A DNA stretch of 64,000 nucleotides from Burkholderia sp. E7m39 (GTDB lineage Bacteria > Pseudomonadota > Gammaproteobacteria > Burkholderiales > Burkholderiaceae), in NCBI GenBank assembly GCA_001319865.1, contig BBSL01000229.1, positions 31,464 through 95,463 on the forward strand, written 5' to 3'. A program made the translations under genes and the position numbers. Every line of letters starts with the position of its first letter. Within the stretch, counting starts at the first letter, position 1. Under the pieces are notes generated by a model. The model worked only from the letters and a program-made list of their open reading frames with translations, was not told where the DNA came from and did no database searches. Positions 9,797 through 18,027 of this stretch are shown here, piece after piece.

Positions 9797-11524
9797 ATGC
9801 ATATCCCCGAACTCCCCGTTCACCTTGGTACCCCGCCATCGGAGCTCGAAGTTCCGTATTCGTCGCTGGAGTACCGCCAGCATCAGATGTTTCCGCGCCT
9901 GTCCGCTGCGGAAATCGGGAGCCTGCAACGGTTCGCGACGCCGATGTCATTTAGCGAAGGCGACTACATCTTCAAGACGGGCCGTGTCGCGCTTGGCCTG
10001 TTCGTGCTCCTGCGTGGCCGCGTGCGCATCTTTTCGCGCGACAGCTTTGGCCGCAAGACGCTCGTCACAGAGCACGACGACGGTCACTTCATGGCGGAAA
10101 TGGCGCAACTGTCCGGCAAGCCCGCGCTGATCGACGGGTTATGCCTGACCGATTGCCAGACGCTGGTGCTGGAACCGGAAAAGCTGCGAGCGCTGATCGT
10201 CGCAGATGCCCAGCTAGGCGAACACATCATGCGTGCGTTGATTCTGCGACGGCTTGGACTGATCGAGCAGGGGCTCGGTCCGATCATCGTCGGCAACGGT
10301 GGCGATCCTCGGCTCGTCAGACTGCAAGGCTTCCTTCGTCGCAATGCCTATCCCGCCACCGTGATCGACGCACGACACGATGCCGAGGCCGCCACGCTGC
10401 TCGCGGATATCACAACAGGCGCCGCCGACTTTCCGCTCGTCTTCTGTCCGAACGGTTCGGTTCTGCGCGCGCCGGACGAGGCGCAACTCGCGTCTTGTCT
10501 CGGGCTTGTTCCCACCTTCGAGCGCACTCACGTCTACGACGTCGCGATCGTCGGCGCGGGACCAGCGGGTCTCGCGGCGGCTGTGTATGCGGCAACCGAG
10601 GGTCTTTCCGTTGCCGTATTCGACCAGCGCGCGCCAGGTGGCCAGGCGGGGGCGAGTTCCCGGATCGAAAACTATCTCGGCTTTCCAACGGGCATTTCCG
10701 GTCAGGCGCTGGCCGCGCGGGCGTTCCAGCAGGCGCTGAAGTTTGGCGCGCATCTGGCGATTCCGGGCAAGGTCATCGACGTGAAACGTGAGGACGCTCA
10801 GTTCATGCTGAAGCTGTTCGACGGCCAGCAGATCAATGCTCGCACCGTGGTGGTGGCGAGCGGTGCGGCGTACCGCAAGCCGGGCGTCAATGGATTCGAG
10901 CGCTTCGATGGCCGCGGTATTTACTACTGGGCGTCACCCATCGAGGCCAAGCTCGCGCGAGGTCAGGACATCGTGCTGATCGGCGGCGGCAACTCGGCCG
11001 GGCAGGCGACCGTGTTTCTTGCCAATTTCGCTCGCAGTATCCGGGTTCTGATTCGCGGCGCCGACCTGCATGCGAGCATGTCGAAGTATCTGGTCGACCG
11101 TATCGGGTCCCTGCCGAACGTCAGCGTGTGTACGCGTTGTACGTTGCAAGCGCTGGACGGCGACGAGACGGGCCTCACGCACGTACGCGTGCGGCGCGAG
11201 GGGGAGGCGGACGAAGTCGTCGCGACGCGGCACCTGTTTCTCTTCATCGGTGCAGACCCAAAGACCGACTGGCTGGCGTCCAGTGGGGTCGAGCTCGATA
11301 GCCGTGGATTCGTAGTGACGGGCGCGCTGCTTCGCAGCGCAGGGCAGGCCGGGATGATCCATGCGTTTCCCCTGCAGACGAGCTTGTATGGCATGTTCGC
11401 GGTTGGGGATGTGCGCGCTGAATCGACCAAGCGCGTGGCGTCGGCGGTAGGCGACGGCGCTGCCGTTGTCAGCCAGATTCACGCGTATCTCAGTGAAGCA
11501 ACGGCGACGGCGCAGAACGTTTAA
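9797..11524 (+). CDS. Fused cNMP-binding / thioredoxin-reductase-like FAD oxidoreductase
   Basis: 575 residues in three parts. Residues about 30-150 form a cyclic-nucleotide-binding domain (FSEGDYIFKTG, GLFVLLRGRVRIFS). Residues about 165-240 look like a thioredoxin/glutaredoxin-type fold without a redox CxxC. Residues 245-565 are thioredoxin-reductase-like, with GAGPAG (253-258) for FAD, GGQAGASSRIENYLGFP, GGGNSAG (396-402) for NAD(P)H, and a C-terminal FAVGDVRAESTKRVASAVGDG. The dithiol normally found as CATC is replaced by WASP (378-381), so it cannot reduce thioredoxin in the classical way. The same loss is familiar in related fused proteins. It stands alone, forward strand, with no partner gene. 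Confidence 0.87.
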   Translation: MHIPELPVHLGTPPSELEVPYSSLEYRQHQMFPRLSAAEIGSLQRFATPMSFSEGDYIFKTGRVALGLFVLLRGRVRIFSRDSFGRKTLVTEHDDGHFMAEMAQLSGKPALIDGLCLTDCQTLVLEPEKLRALIVADAQLGEHIMRALILRRLGLIEQGLGPIIVGNGGDPRLVRLQGFLRRNAYPATVIDARHDAEAATLLADITTGAADFPLVFCPNGSVLRAPDEAQLASCLGLVPTFERTHVYDVAIVGAGPAGLAAAVYAATEGLSVAVFDQRAPGGQAGASSRIENYLGFPTGISGQALAARAFQQALKFGAHLAIPGKVIDVKREDAQFMLKLFDGQQINARTVVVASGAAYRKPGVNGFERFDGRGIYYWASPIEAKLARGQDIVLIGGGNSAGQATVFLANFARSIRVLIRGADLHASMSKYLVDRIGSLPNVSVCTRCTLQALDGDETGLTHVRVRREGEADEVVATRHLFLFIGADPKTDWLASSGVELDSRGFVVTGALLRSAGQAGMIHAFPLQTSLYGMFAVGDVRAESTKRVASAVGDGAAVVSQIHAYLSEATATAQNV

Positions 11525-11544
11525 GAACAAATAGCCGCAATGAT

Positions 11545-11808
11545 GTGCCCGCCGTTGAATTGGCTATCCGTGTTATGCGATACGCCGCTGATGGATGGCC
11601 TCACCTGATTGACGATGGTCCGCGCGTTCATGCCGACGTTGTGGAGATCGACGCCCGCACTGCCTACGGTTCGCCGACACCGGCCATGTCGCGCTTTCGA
11701 CCGGGCAGGTCAGTTTCAACGACGTGCTCGCAGAGTCCGTGCAGCAGCGTAACGTCGTACTCGACACAAAGACGGAAACGCTTTGTCTAGGGGCCCATCG
11801 GAGCTAGT
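11545..11808 (+). pseudogene. Frameshifted gene remnant, family unknown
   Basis: Two protein-like segments lie in different frames: one ending RVHADVVEIDARTAYG (to about 11668) and one beginning RFADTGHVALSTGQVSFND (from about 11667) and continuing through VLDTKTETLCL to a stop near 11808. Joined they read as one protein, so a frameshift near 11665-11670 is likely. I do not recognise the family. Confidence 0.35.
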
Positions 11809-11863
11809 TGTATCTGTTGCGCATCAGCTGCGACGCCGAATCGACGGTGATAAACGGGTGGTT

Positions 11864-12011
11864 CGTGACAAACGAAACCTGTGCTGAGCGACTTTCCTAA
11901 CTGATTGATTTTTATAGAAATTGAAATTCGGCACGTTCCTGCCCGGACAAAGAAAACTGGCCTCAACTTGAACGTGGTGTTTTCGCCAGTGACAAACGAA
12001 ATCTGGCCTAG
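11864..12011. repeat. Three degenerate ~20-bp direct repeats
   Basis: GTGACAAACGAAA occurs exactly at 11865-11877 and 11989-12001. A third, weaker copy (GGACAAAGAAAACTGGCC, 11945-11962) lies between. The third and second copies also share CTGGCCT after the core. The array of same-direction, spaced sites resembles transposase-binding sites at a Tn7-like end; see the findings for a possible inverted partner next to tnsA. Confidence 0.5.
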
Positions 12012-12093
12012 GAGATGGGGGCAATCAGCGCGCGCGTCTGCGACATGCACTTGTACGCCTTCCATACGAGTTTGAGCGCGCCTAGCGGCCTGC

Positions 12094-12240
12094 GTCTTGG
12101 ACCCGAACGAGCTGCCTTGCTGGAAGCTCGCTTACTGGATGCACAACGATTTTGTGAATCGTGGACAGGCTTGCAATCGAGGCAATGCCGACGCGGTGAA
12201 CGTCCTCTATATGGTATTTCGGAACTTACGTACCGTATAG
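12094..12240 (+). pseudogene. Short conserved gene fragment
   Basis: The frame ending at the TAG of 12238-12240 encodes VLDPNELPCWKLAYWMHNDF followed by VNRGQACNRGNADAVNVLYM and VFRNLRTV. The composition (Trp, Asn, Tyr-rich, no low-complexity) looks like genuine protein, but there is no start codon with a ribosome site and a stop lies a few codons upstream. Probably the 3' end of a lost gene of unknown family. Confidence 0.35.
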
Positions 12241-12433
12241 TGACGCCCTTAAAAAAGAGCCACTGTTGGTTCAGCCGTTCGGAATATTGTTCCTTTCGAC
12301 TTGGCAGTTACTGTCTGTATGTCTCGTCGGCTTCAGCAGAGAAACTATGCAAGCAGTTGATACATTGTTTCCAGTCTTGGACCCGCTTCGAGAGCTGTAT
12401 GCCAAGTGATTCAGGTTTTGGCGGTGCTGCGCT

Positions 12434-13033
12434 CTAGGGCGCATCAGCCGTACGTCCGCCATTGGTGTCGGTCATGACTGTGTGTCGGTAGAAGCGCGCA
12501 ACGCTCGTGCCAAGTCTCTCACGCTGCAATCCTTTGCTGGCCTGCTCGAGGCAGTAAATGATTTCCGCTGCCGCTTCTCCGCAACGATAGCCATCGCGAG
12601 CGACGTAAGCGGCGTCCTCATGCAGGTCGAGTCGCGTCAGTTCAGCATGAATCCATTCGAAAGCCGACACTGCATCAGACGGGCGTTCGTCCTCTTGTAC
12701 GGCAAGCAAGCGCTCGGCATTTAATTCATCGAACGCATGCATTCCTAGGATTTTTTCGATTTCCTTGACTAGGCTTTCGGCTGCCTGTGCTGTTACCTGA
12801 TTGATAGCTACGCGCCAGTTCGGCAAGTGCCGGTCCAGCGCCTCAATGACAAGTGAGATATCGAACTCCCGCCAGAACCTCGCTTCCGGCCGATAAACAT
12901 ATTCAAGTGCAAGGGCCAGGTTCATCGGGACGAGGTGCGATGCATTCATCTTGCAATCGCGCATATAAGCGACGAGGGCGGCGACGGTTTCAAAGTGAAT
13001 ATCGGAAGGTTCGGTTCGGTTATGGTTTTTCAT
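12434..13033 (-). CDS. Unknown protein, paralogue of 14366-15061
   Basis: 199 residues, no recognised family, no signal peptide or membrane segment. It shares with the gene at 14366-15061 a pattern FWR-x-DISLVIEALDRHLPNW, then DELNAERLLAVQEDERPS, then an alternating helical stretch ending in YVARDGYRCGEAAAE. The C-terminal part of the intervening 387-residue protein shows a weaker version. All three lie in the same direction within 2.7 kb, suggesting duplication and divergence. An immunity-like or small cytoplasmic partner role is possible but unsupported. Confidence 0.7.
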   Translation of the reverse strand: MKNHNRTEPSDIHFETVAALVAYMRDCKMNASHLVPMNLALALEYVYRPEARFWREFDISLVIEALDRHLPNWRVAINQVTAQAAESLVKEIEKILGMHAFDELNAERLLAVQEDERPSDAVSAFEWIHAELTRLDLHEDAAYVARDGYRCGEAAAEIIYCLEQASKGLQRERLGTSVARFYRHTVMTDTNGGRTADAP

Positions 13034-13104
13034 ACTGGCTTGTAATGGGTGTAGTCGCTTGTTGATGTAGCACGAGAAGGCCTAGCTGCCGGGAAGGCGT
13101 CGAA

Positions 13105-14268
13105 TCATACAGTTGCTGAGGCGTTGTGCGCCTCGATCGCGTACATTGTTTCGCGGACGTGCTGAATAGCCTTCCGGCCATCGAGTTCCAGATACATCAG
13201 GTGTGTTTCTTCATCGGCAGCTTCAAGGTGGCGGCATAGCAGGTCAAATACGACGCCATCATCTTCCGGACGCCGACTGTCTGAGATGCTCAACAAATAC
13301 ATCGCGCAGAACTCATCGAATTGCCGTGTGCGGATTTCATTGATGAATAGGTCGGAAAAAGGCTGCGAGTCTGACTCCTCCCATTGCGATTCCACCTCCT
13401 TCATGTATAACGGTTGAAAGTTGTGAAGTTCATCAAGAAACTCTTGCGGGTCGATGCTGCGCCAGAAGTCACCTGTTGATGTTGTGACCTTCTCCTCGAG
13501 AGCGCGTCTGAAATGATGGGGCATAACTGACGAAGGATGAATTCCCAGCGGAAGTACCTTACGCGCGAGTTCGGACTCGATGGTCTGTGCCGCGACATCC
13601 AGTCGGCTGGCGCTGACACGTGACACGGGTTCTTGTCGCTCCTTCGAATCAGATTGCGATGTATCGAGCGCCAGTGCATTTGCTCGCCGCCGCGCTGCCT
13701 CTTTACATCGGGCAGCGAGAAGCGAAGCATCGTTCTCGAGAAACCGACTGATGGCGAGGTAGTGCTGAGCAGCCTCTGCTTTTCGCCCTGCAGTTTCGAG
13801 ACAAAACGCGCGGTTAAAGGGCGCAAAAATCTTGTCGCGCCCGATGAGCGCGTGCTTCGAGCGCGGATATGATTCGATTTCTGCGAGAAACTGTTCGACA
13901 GATGTGAGTCGGTTCAGCTCTGGCAAGTCATCCTTCAGCACCTCTTGGAAGGACTCGATGACGGTACCCTCGGTAATCTCGCCAAGCATTTGCGTCAATG
14001 GAGTACAACTACCGCCGACCTGTGCGCCGTACTTGCCCAGACCGATATGCGGGGCTGCATCGTCGAATTCGTGTGTGAAAGACCAGAACCCATGGCAGCC
14101 AAAGGTTGCGATGTCGGCGTCGCGGTCGTCGAAGACCCAAGTGATGCCTTGACGGAAGCCGGCGAAACTGCGCTCTGCGAGTTCCGGCGTACGCAAGACG
14201 AACCCGAGCGGGGCAAGGTGTTTGTGGAAGAAGCTACGAAAGAGGGTGGAGATGTTTTCGCGATTCAC
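13105..14268 (-). CDS. Unknown two-part protein with DUF4304-like start
   Basis: 387 residues. The N-terminus (about 1-180: TLFRSFFHKHLAPLGFVLRTPELAERSF) has the layout of DUF4304-like proteins, a tentative match. The C-terminus (about 275-380) contains DFWRSIDPQEFLDELHNF and FDEFCAMYLLSISDSRRPED followed by a helical segment, echoing the DELNAE-LL-RPS module of the neighbouring proteins at 12434 and 14366. Cytoplasmic by composition. It lies 71 bases upstream of the 199-residue gene. Just upstream of its start an inverted repeat, ATATCGAA/TTCGATAT (about 14290-14313), could be an operator. Confidence 0.65.
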   Translation of the reverse strand: MNRENISTLFRSFFHKHLAPLGFVLRTPELAERSFAGFRQGITWVFDDRDADIATFGCHGFWSFTHEFDDAAPHIGLGKYGAQVGGSCTPLTQMLGEITEGTVIESFQEVLKDDLPELNRLTSVEQFLAEIESYPRSKHALIGRDKIFAPFNRAFCLETAGRKAEAAQHYLAISRFLENDASLLAARCKEAARRRANALALDTSQSDSKERQEPVSRVSASRLDVAAQTIESELARKVLPLGIHPSSVMPHHFRRALEEKVTTSTGDFWRSIDPQEFLDELHNFQPLYMKEVESQWEESDSQPFSDLFINEIRTRQFDEFCAMYLLSISDSRRPEDDGVVFDLLCRHLEAADEETHLMYLELDGRKAIQHVRETMYAIEAHNASATV

Positions 14269-14365
14269 GGTGGTTTCTGTGATTAAGGAGATATCGAAGA
14301 GCGAGGTTCGATATGAAGCATCCGTCGAGTACCCGTAGTACCGGGAACACCGGACTACCTCATCG

Positions 14366-15001
14366 TTAGTCTATTTCAGTCTCAAAGGGGAGCGTAATCG
14401 CGAATGCATGCCGTGTTTCCGTCGCCTCTTTCGCGAATTCCGTCTCATAGGTTCGTCCCTCTTGCGCTGCCAGTTGCGCCGCTGCAAGTTCAAATGCTGC
14501 GCTCAGCCCTTTTTCCGCGTCGCGAATCAAGTACCCCGCCTCATTGTAGTTTCCTCGCTCGATAAGTTCGTACACCAGGAATTCGAGTGCTTTCGTTGAT
14601 GTGGAAGGGCGTTTATCTTCAGGTACAGAAAGCAGAATTTCGGCATTCAATTCGTCGCTGGTACGAATCGCGAGCATAAAATCGATACGGTCGATGAGAG
14701 TTTCATAAGCATCCTCTTCGACAAATGTGAGTGAATTACGGAAGGAGGGAGCATAGGTCTCCAGGGCCTCAAGGATGGTATCGCGCGTCAGGGCTCGCCA
14801 AAACACTTTTTGTGGGCGATAGGATTCTTCAGCAGCCAAAAAAACCAATCGAGGATTGATAAAATCTGCCGGAATGCGACACTGCATCAGGTAAGAAACA
14901 ATATGGTCGATTACTGCTTTTCTAACTTCTTCCGCGGTCAGAGAAATCGCTTTGTTTTGCATATAAATTAAACGGGTATAAAAACGCTTTGGGATAGTTA
15001 A
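14366..15001 (-). CDS. Unknown protein, paralogue of 12434-13033
   Basis: The frame is open from 15061; several Met codons are possible and the one starting MQNKAISLTAEEVRKAV (near 14960) is the most protein-like, so the start given is a compromise. Shared with the 199-residue paralogue: KVFWRALTRDTILEALETYA, DELNAEILLSVPEDKRPSTS, and a helical tail YLIRDAEKGLSAAFELAAAQ. It is visibly richer in A/T and Ile/Tyr than the core genes, and its upstream region is AT-rich, consistent with horizontal origin. Function unknown. Confidence 0.65.
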   Translation of the reverse strand, partial: LTIPKRFYTRLIYMQNKAISLTAEEVRKAVIDHIVSYLMQCRIPADFINPRLVFLAAEESYRPQKVFWRALTRDTILEALETYAPSFRNSLTFVEEDAYETLIDRIDFMLAIRTSDELNAEILLSVPEDKRPSTSTKALEFLVYELIERGNYNEAGYLIRDAEKGLSAAFELAAAQLAAQEGRTYETEFAKEATETRHAFAITLPFETEID

Positions 15002-15061
15002 AGTGCATGCCTGCATGACGGTGTGAAAGATAATTGATTTTTTTGTAATTGACAATGACAT

Positions 15062-15476
15062 AAAATCATTAATATAAATTGTTATGTATTAGTGGTAGAA
15101 ATATATCTATTTATGCGTCTTCTGCTGGATATGCCGGTCGAGATGGACATACGCGCGCCCGTTAACGTCTTAAATGAGGTCGCGCGTTACGTGTGCATGA
15201 CCATCGCTCTCATTCGCTCTGAACGGGCGCTATTCGGGCGGAAGGCGGGCTCGCCTGCTGCCAGCGAGAAAGTCAGCAATAATCTGCGGCGTTCGTACGC
15301 TGCTATTTGCGATGCAACCGGTGGGGGCATTAGTTCGACGGAATCGCTCGAATCAAGAGGGTTCGCCCTGCGGGGCCGAACGTCTTCCGATGCTTCGGTG
15401 AAGCCGCGGTCCGCACACACGCTCTGGTACGACTGGTGTCGAAAAGGATGCTGAACGCTTGCGGCATCAAACGTCA
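15062..15476. other. Intergenic region, no supported gene
   Basis: The first 50 bases are strongly AT-rich and probably carry the promoter of the 14366 gene. The remainder has overlapping open frames on both strands with no recognised family. Confidence 0.4.
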
Positions 15477-15604
15477 TTATCGGGCAGTTACCCCTAGACA
15501 GTCCGGCCCTCTTTGGCCGGTGACGTCATCCATTTGAGCCCGCACCGTCAAAAATCAAAACCTGGTCGCCCCGCTCTGTTGAAAGCTGGCAATTCGATTC
15601 AAAA
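15477..15604. mobile_element. Truncated copy of a short inverted-repeat element
   Basis: Starts with TTATCGGGCAGTTACCCC and continues through a body (CTAGACAG, GCACCGTCAAAA, TCTGTTGAAAGCTGGCAATT) closely matching the complete element at 60171-60334. The right inverted repeat is missing: after the match ends near 15604 the sequence enters the DUF4238 remnant. It has no coding capacity and is probably a deletion derivative of a MITE-like element. Confidence 0.85.
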
Positions 15605-15654
15605 TCGCGTTTGCAAAAGCCACGTGCCTATACGGCGAAGCTACTGAGAGGGCC

Positions 15655-16463
15655 TATGATGAGCATTCGGGACCGTGAGACATCGCTAGAAGGGGAGAAC
15701 GCAGCGTCGCTGCTCGGTGGTGGCGAGACATCACCGGCCGGGAGGTTGAATACTGGAACGACGTGTGGGTGGTATCTTCGACAAAAGATCCGAAGGTGGA
15801 GCTTCATCTCGATGCGGCAAAAAGCAATCTGAATGAAAATCTTCACTCTAGTCAAGAAAGAGCCGCGTTGCCCATACTGGCCGCGCGGGCGGACGAAGAT
15901 CTCGACGCGTTTCACGACAAGCAGTACGTCGAGTTCATGATCTTCATTGGGCCACAGTTTTGCCGTACGAGAGCTTTCCGGGTCACCGTGCTCAAAGCGC
16001 TGCATCGGCGCAACACCCTTGAGGATAAAGTTGCCGACGCTACGTCGCACTCGTGGTGGTTTCTGAGTTACATGTTCGGCATGAACCTCGGATGGAGTCT
16101 TTACTCTCAACGCAAGGTAGCGAAACAAGCCGTTCTGATAAACGACACTGGATTGCCGCTTTTACGTCAGAACAACCTGTTGTCAACGTTCATCCGCGTG
16201 TCTCACACACAGATTTCTCTCCGCCTGAGCCTGCCGACTTCTACTATCCGATTTCGCCGAAGGTTGCCTACATCATCTATGATTCAGATCGCTTCGATCG
16301 AGGTAAATATCGGGTTGATGAAGCCACCGTCCTGGATCTCAACTCGAAGCAGGCAGCTCAGGCCATGATTCATATAATCGGGGATACGGAAGAGGCACTT
16401 GTCCCCTACGTGCAACGTATCGGAACGCGATATCGGAAGAGGGCTCGTGGCACTGAAAAATGA
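15655..16463 (+). pseudogene. DUF4238-like gene, frameshifted and 5'-truncated
   Basis: One frame encodes ARWWRDITGREVEYWNDVWV through VEFMIFIGPQFCRTRAFRVT and MFGMNLGWSLYSQRK. The continuation, FTSEQPVVNVHPRVSHTDFS then FYYPISPKVAYIIYDSD, lies in another frame and ends at 16463. This order (Gln/Arg-rich helix, T-S-E-Q-P-V-V, then YPISPKVA) fits DUF4238 proteins. Adding one T to the run at 16160-16163 would rejoin the halves, so a single-base loss is the likely lesion. The N-terminus expected to carry HYVPQFYL-like residues is absent; the truncated inverted-repeat element sits immediately upstream. Confidence 0.7.
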
Positions 16464-16826
16464 GCTTCGCTCGTCTCCTCGTTACAGGATTCATTTGGCT
16501 AATCGATTTTAACTAACAACATTGGCCGAACCATGGTTACGCGCGATATCCGGTGGCCCTGACGAAAGCCCGAGCGTGCGAGAATCTGCGGTATCCAGGG
16601 GCTTGCGTGGATGGAGAAACCTTGGCTATTTGGGTGGCGCAGCCATGGTTTTGTGGGTGTCGGATGATGGAGAGAAAAGCGTGGAAATCATATCCTCTTG
16701 CACTCAGTGCGCTCTTACTGATCACGACGGCGTCCACCGAGGCCGTAGACTGTAGCGCACGCTCGCCGCCGGAGTCGGGTCACCGTGTTGATGAGCTGCT
16801 GCGGTGGCGAGTAGTAGAGCGGCGAG
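16464..16826. other. Intergenic region, nothing recognised
   Basis: Open frames exist on both strands, but none has family resemblance or a good ribosome site. Confidence 0.35.
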
Positions 16827-17114
16827 CTACTCCTCAAACTTGAGCGCGTCTGCTGGAACAACTGCACCGCGATGCCGCAGTACTTCGGCGCGGAAAATTG
16901 CCCAATCGTCGAGACCAGCTGGACTGTGGGTGCAGTACAGACACTCGCTTGCAGCGTCTTGTATCGACGCATTCCGGTGCACGTCGATGCCGAACCGTTT
17001 GCTGAATCGCGCCCAGCATAAGCCGTCATTTCCATTTATCCAGAGCGTATCGCCGTTGCCAGACACAACGATCTCGTAACGTTCCTCCTGAATCTGTTCG
17101 TCGTCCACGCTCAT
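16827..17114 (-). CDS. Conserved small hypothetical protein
   Basis: 95 residues, starting MSVDDEQIQEERYEIVVSGN. The order RFSKRFGIDVHR, ECLYCTHSPAG, LDDWAIFRAEVLRHRG resembles a small protein family I have seen in Burkholderiales, usually written RFSKRFGIDVHR...CTH.PAG..DW..FR. It has a CxxC-H cluster (CLYCTH) that could bind metal. No known function and no operon partner. Confidence 0.6.
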   Translation of the reverse strand: MSVDDEQIQEERYEIVVSGNGDTLWINGNDGLCWARFSKRFGIDVHRNASIQDAASECLYCTHSPAGLDDWAIFRAEVLRHRGAVVPADALKFEE

Positions 17115-18027
17115 GCCTCCGTTTAAGCGTTTCCATTTTACCTATCCCATCAGTTTGTCGGTGCAGGGCGCAGGATAGCTCCCGCGAGCGGACGACCCTG
17201 AGCGTTTGCCGTAAAGAATCTCGTCGGGCGATTCTGCGAGAACGGGCTGTGCGACTGGTTCAAAGAGTGGATAAGGAGCGGCGTTATAGCCGCTCCGGAG
17301 TTCCTAGCTGTGGGACATTTCCGACTCACTCGATCGAAGGCGCGCATCTCCAGATTGACAAGATGGACGCGCTACTAGCGAAAGGCATCGACCCGAACGA
17401 TGAGCGGGATGGAGGTCGCCCGAGAGTGGGCGACGGAATGGGGCCGGAAGGGAAGAAAAGCGGAGGCTCTGGTGAGTGACATCGGCCGGGACGTATGACC
17501 GCTTACTGTTGTGGAAATGTCATGTGAATGTCTGAAAGCGGCATCCGAGGAAGGTCGCGTCATGGCCAAACCCAGTCTGACGTTGGGCCGGTGTAATGCT
17601 TCGCCGTTGATCGGTTCGCATCGGGCACGCGTCGGATCAGAGAAGACTAACGCCCCCCTCTAGGGTCGAGGGCGGTCGTCAAGGGCAAACCGCAGCAGCA
17701 CATTACTGTCGGCATTTACCGATTGCCTGCCGTTCAGGTGTCGGCCTTATCAAACGGGCCATTTGCATTTCTGGAGTAGATGAACCGACAGTCTACGCGG
17801 GACGCACTGGCCGCTCGGTGATGCGCGGCTGGCTAGAGCCTCGTCCGTTGATGGAGCGGTCCCGATCCCGGGATGCGGTTTGCATATCGGATGAAGGTCC
17901 CCGGATCACCGCACATTGCATCTCAGGATGACCGTCACCGCCGCGGGCCATGTGCAGCACTACGCGCTTTGAGCGGTTTTGGCCACATCGCCTCGTCTAT
18001 AATCGGGGGACCCAAAATCCACACCGC
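17115..18027. other. Gene-poor stretch with possible ankyrin-like remnant
   Basis: A short frame near 17344-17440 encodes LQIDKMDALLAKGIDPNDER, similar in spacing to ankyrin-repeat units (LL..G.DPN), but no repeats follow, so it is at most a fragment. A good -10 box TATAAT lies at 17998-18003, close to the downstream gene's start, without a well-placed -35. Confidence 0.4.
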
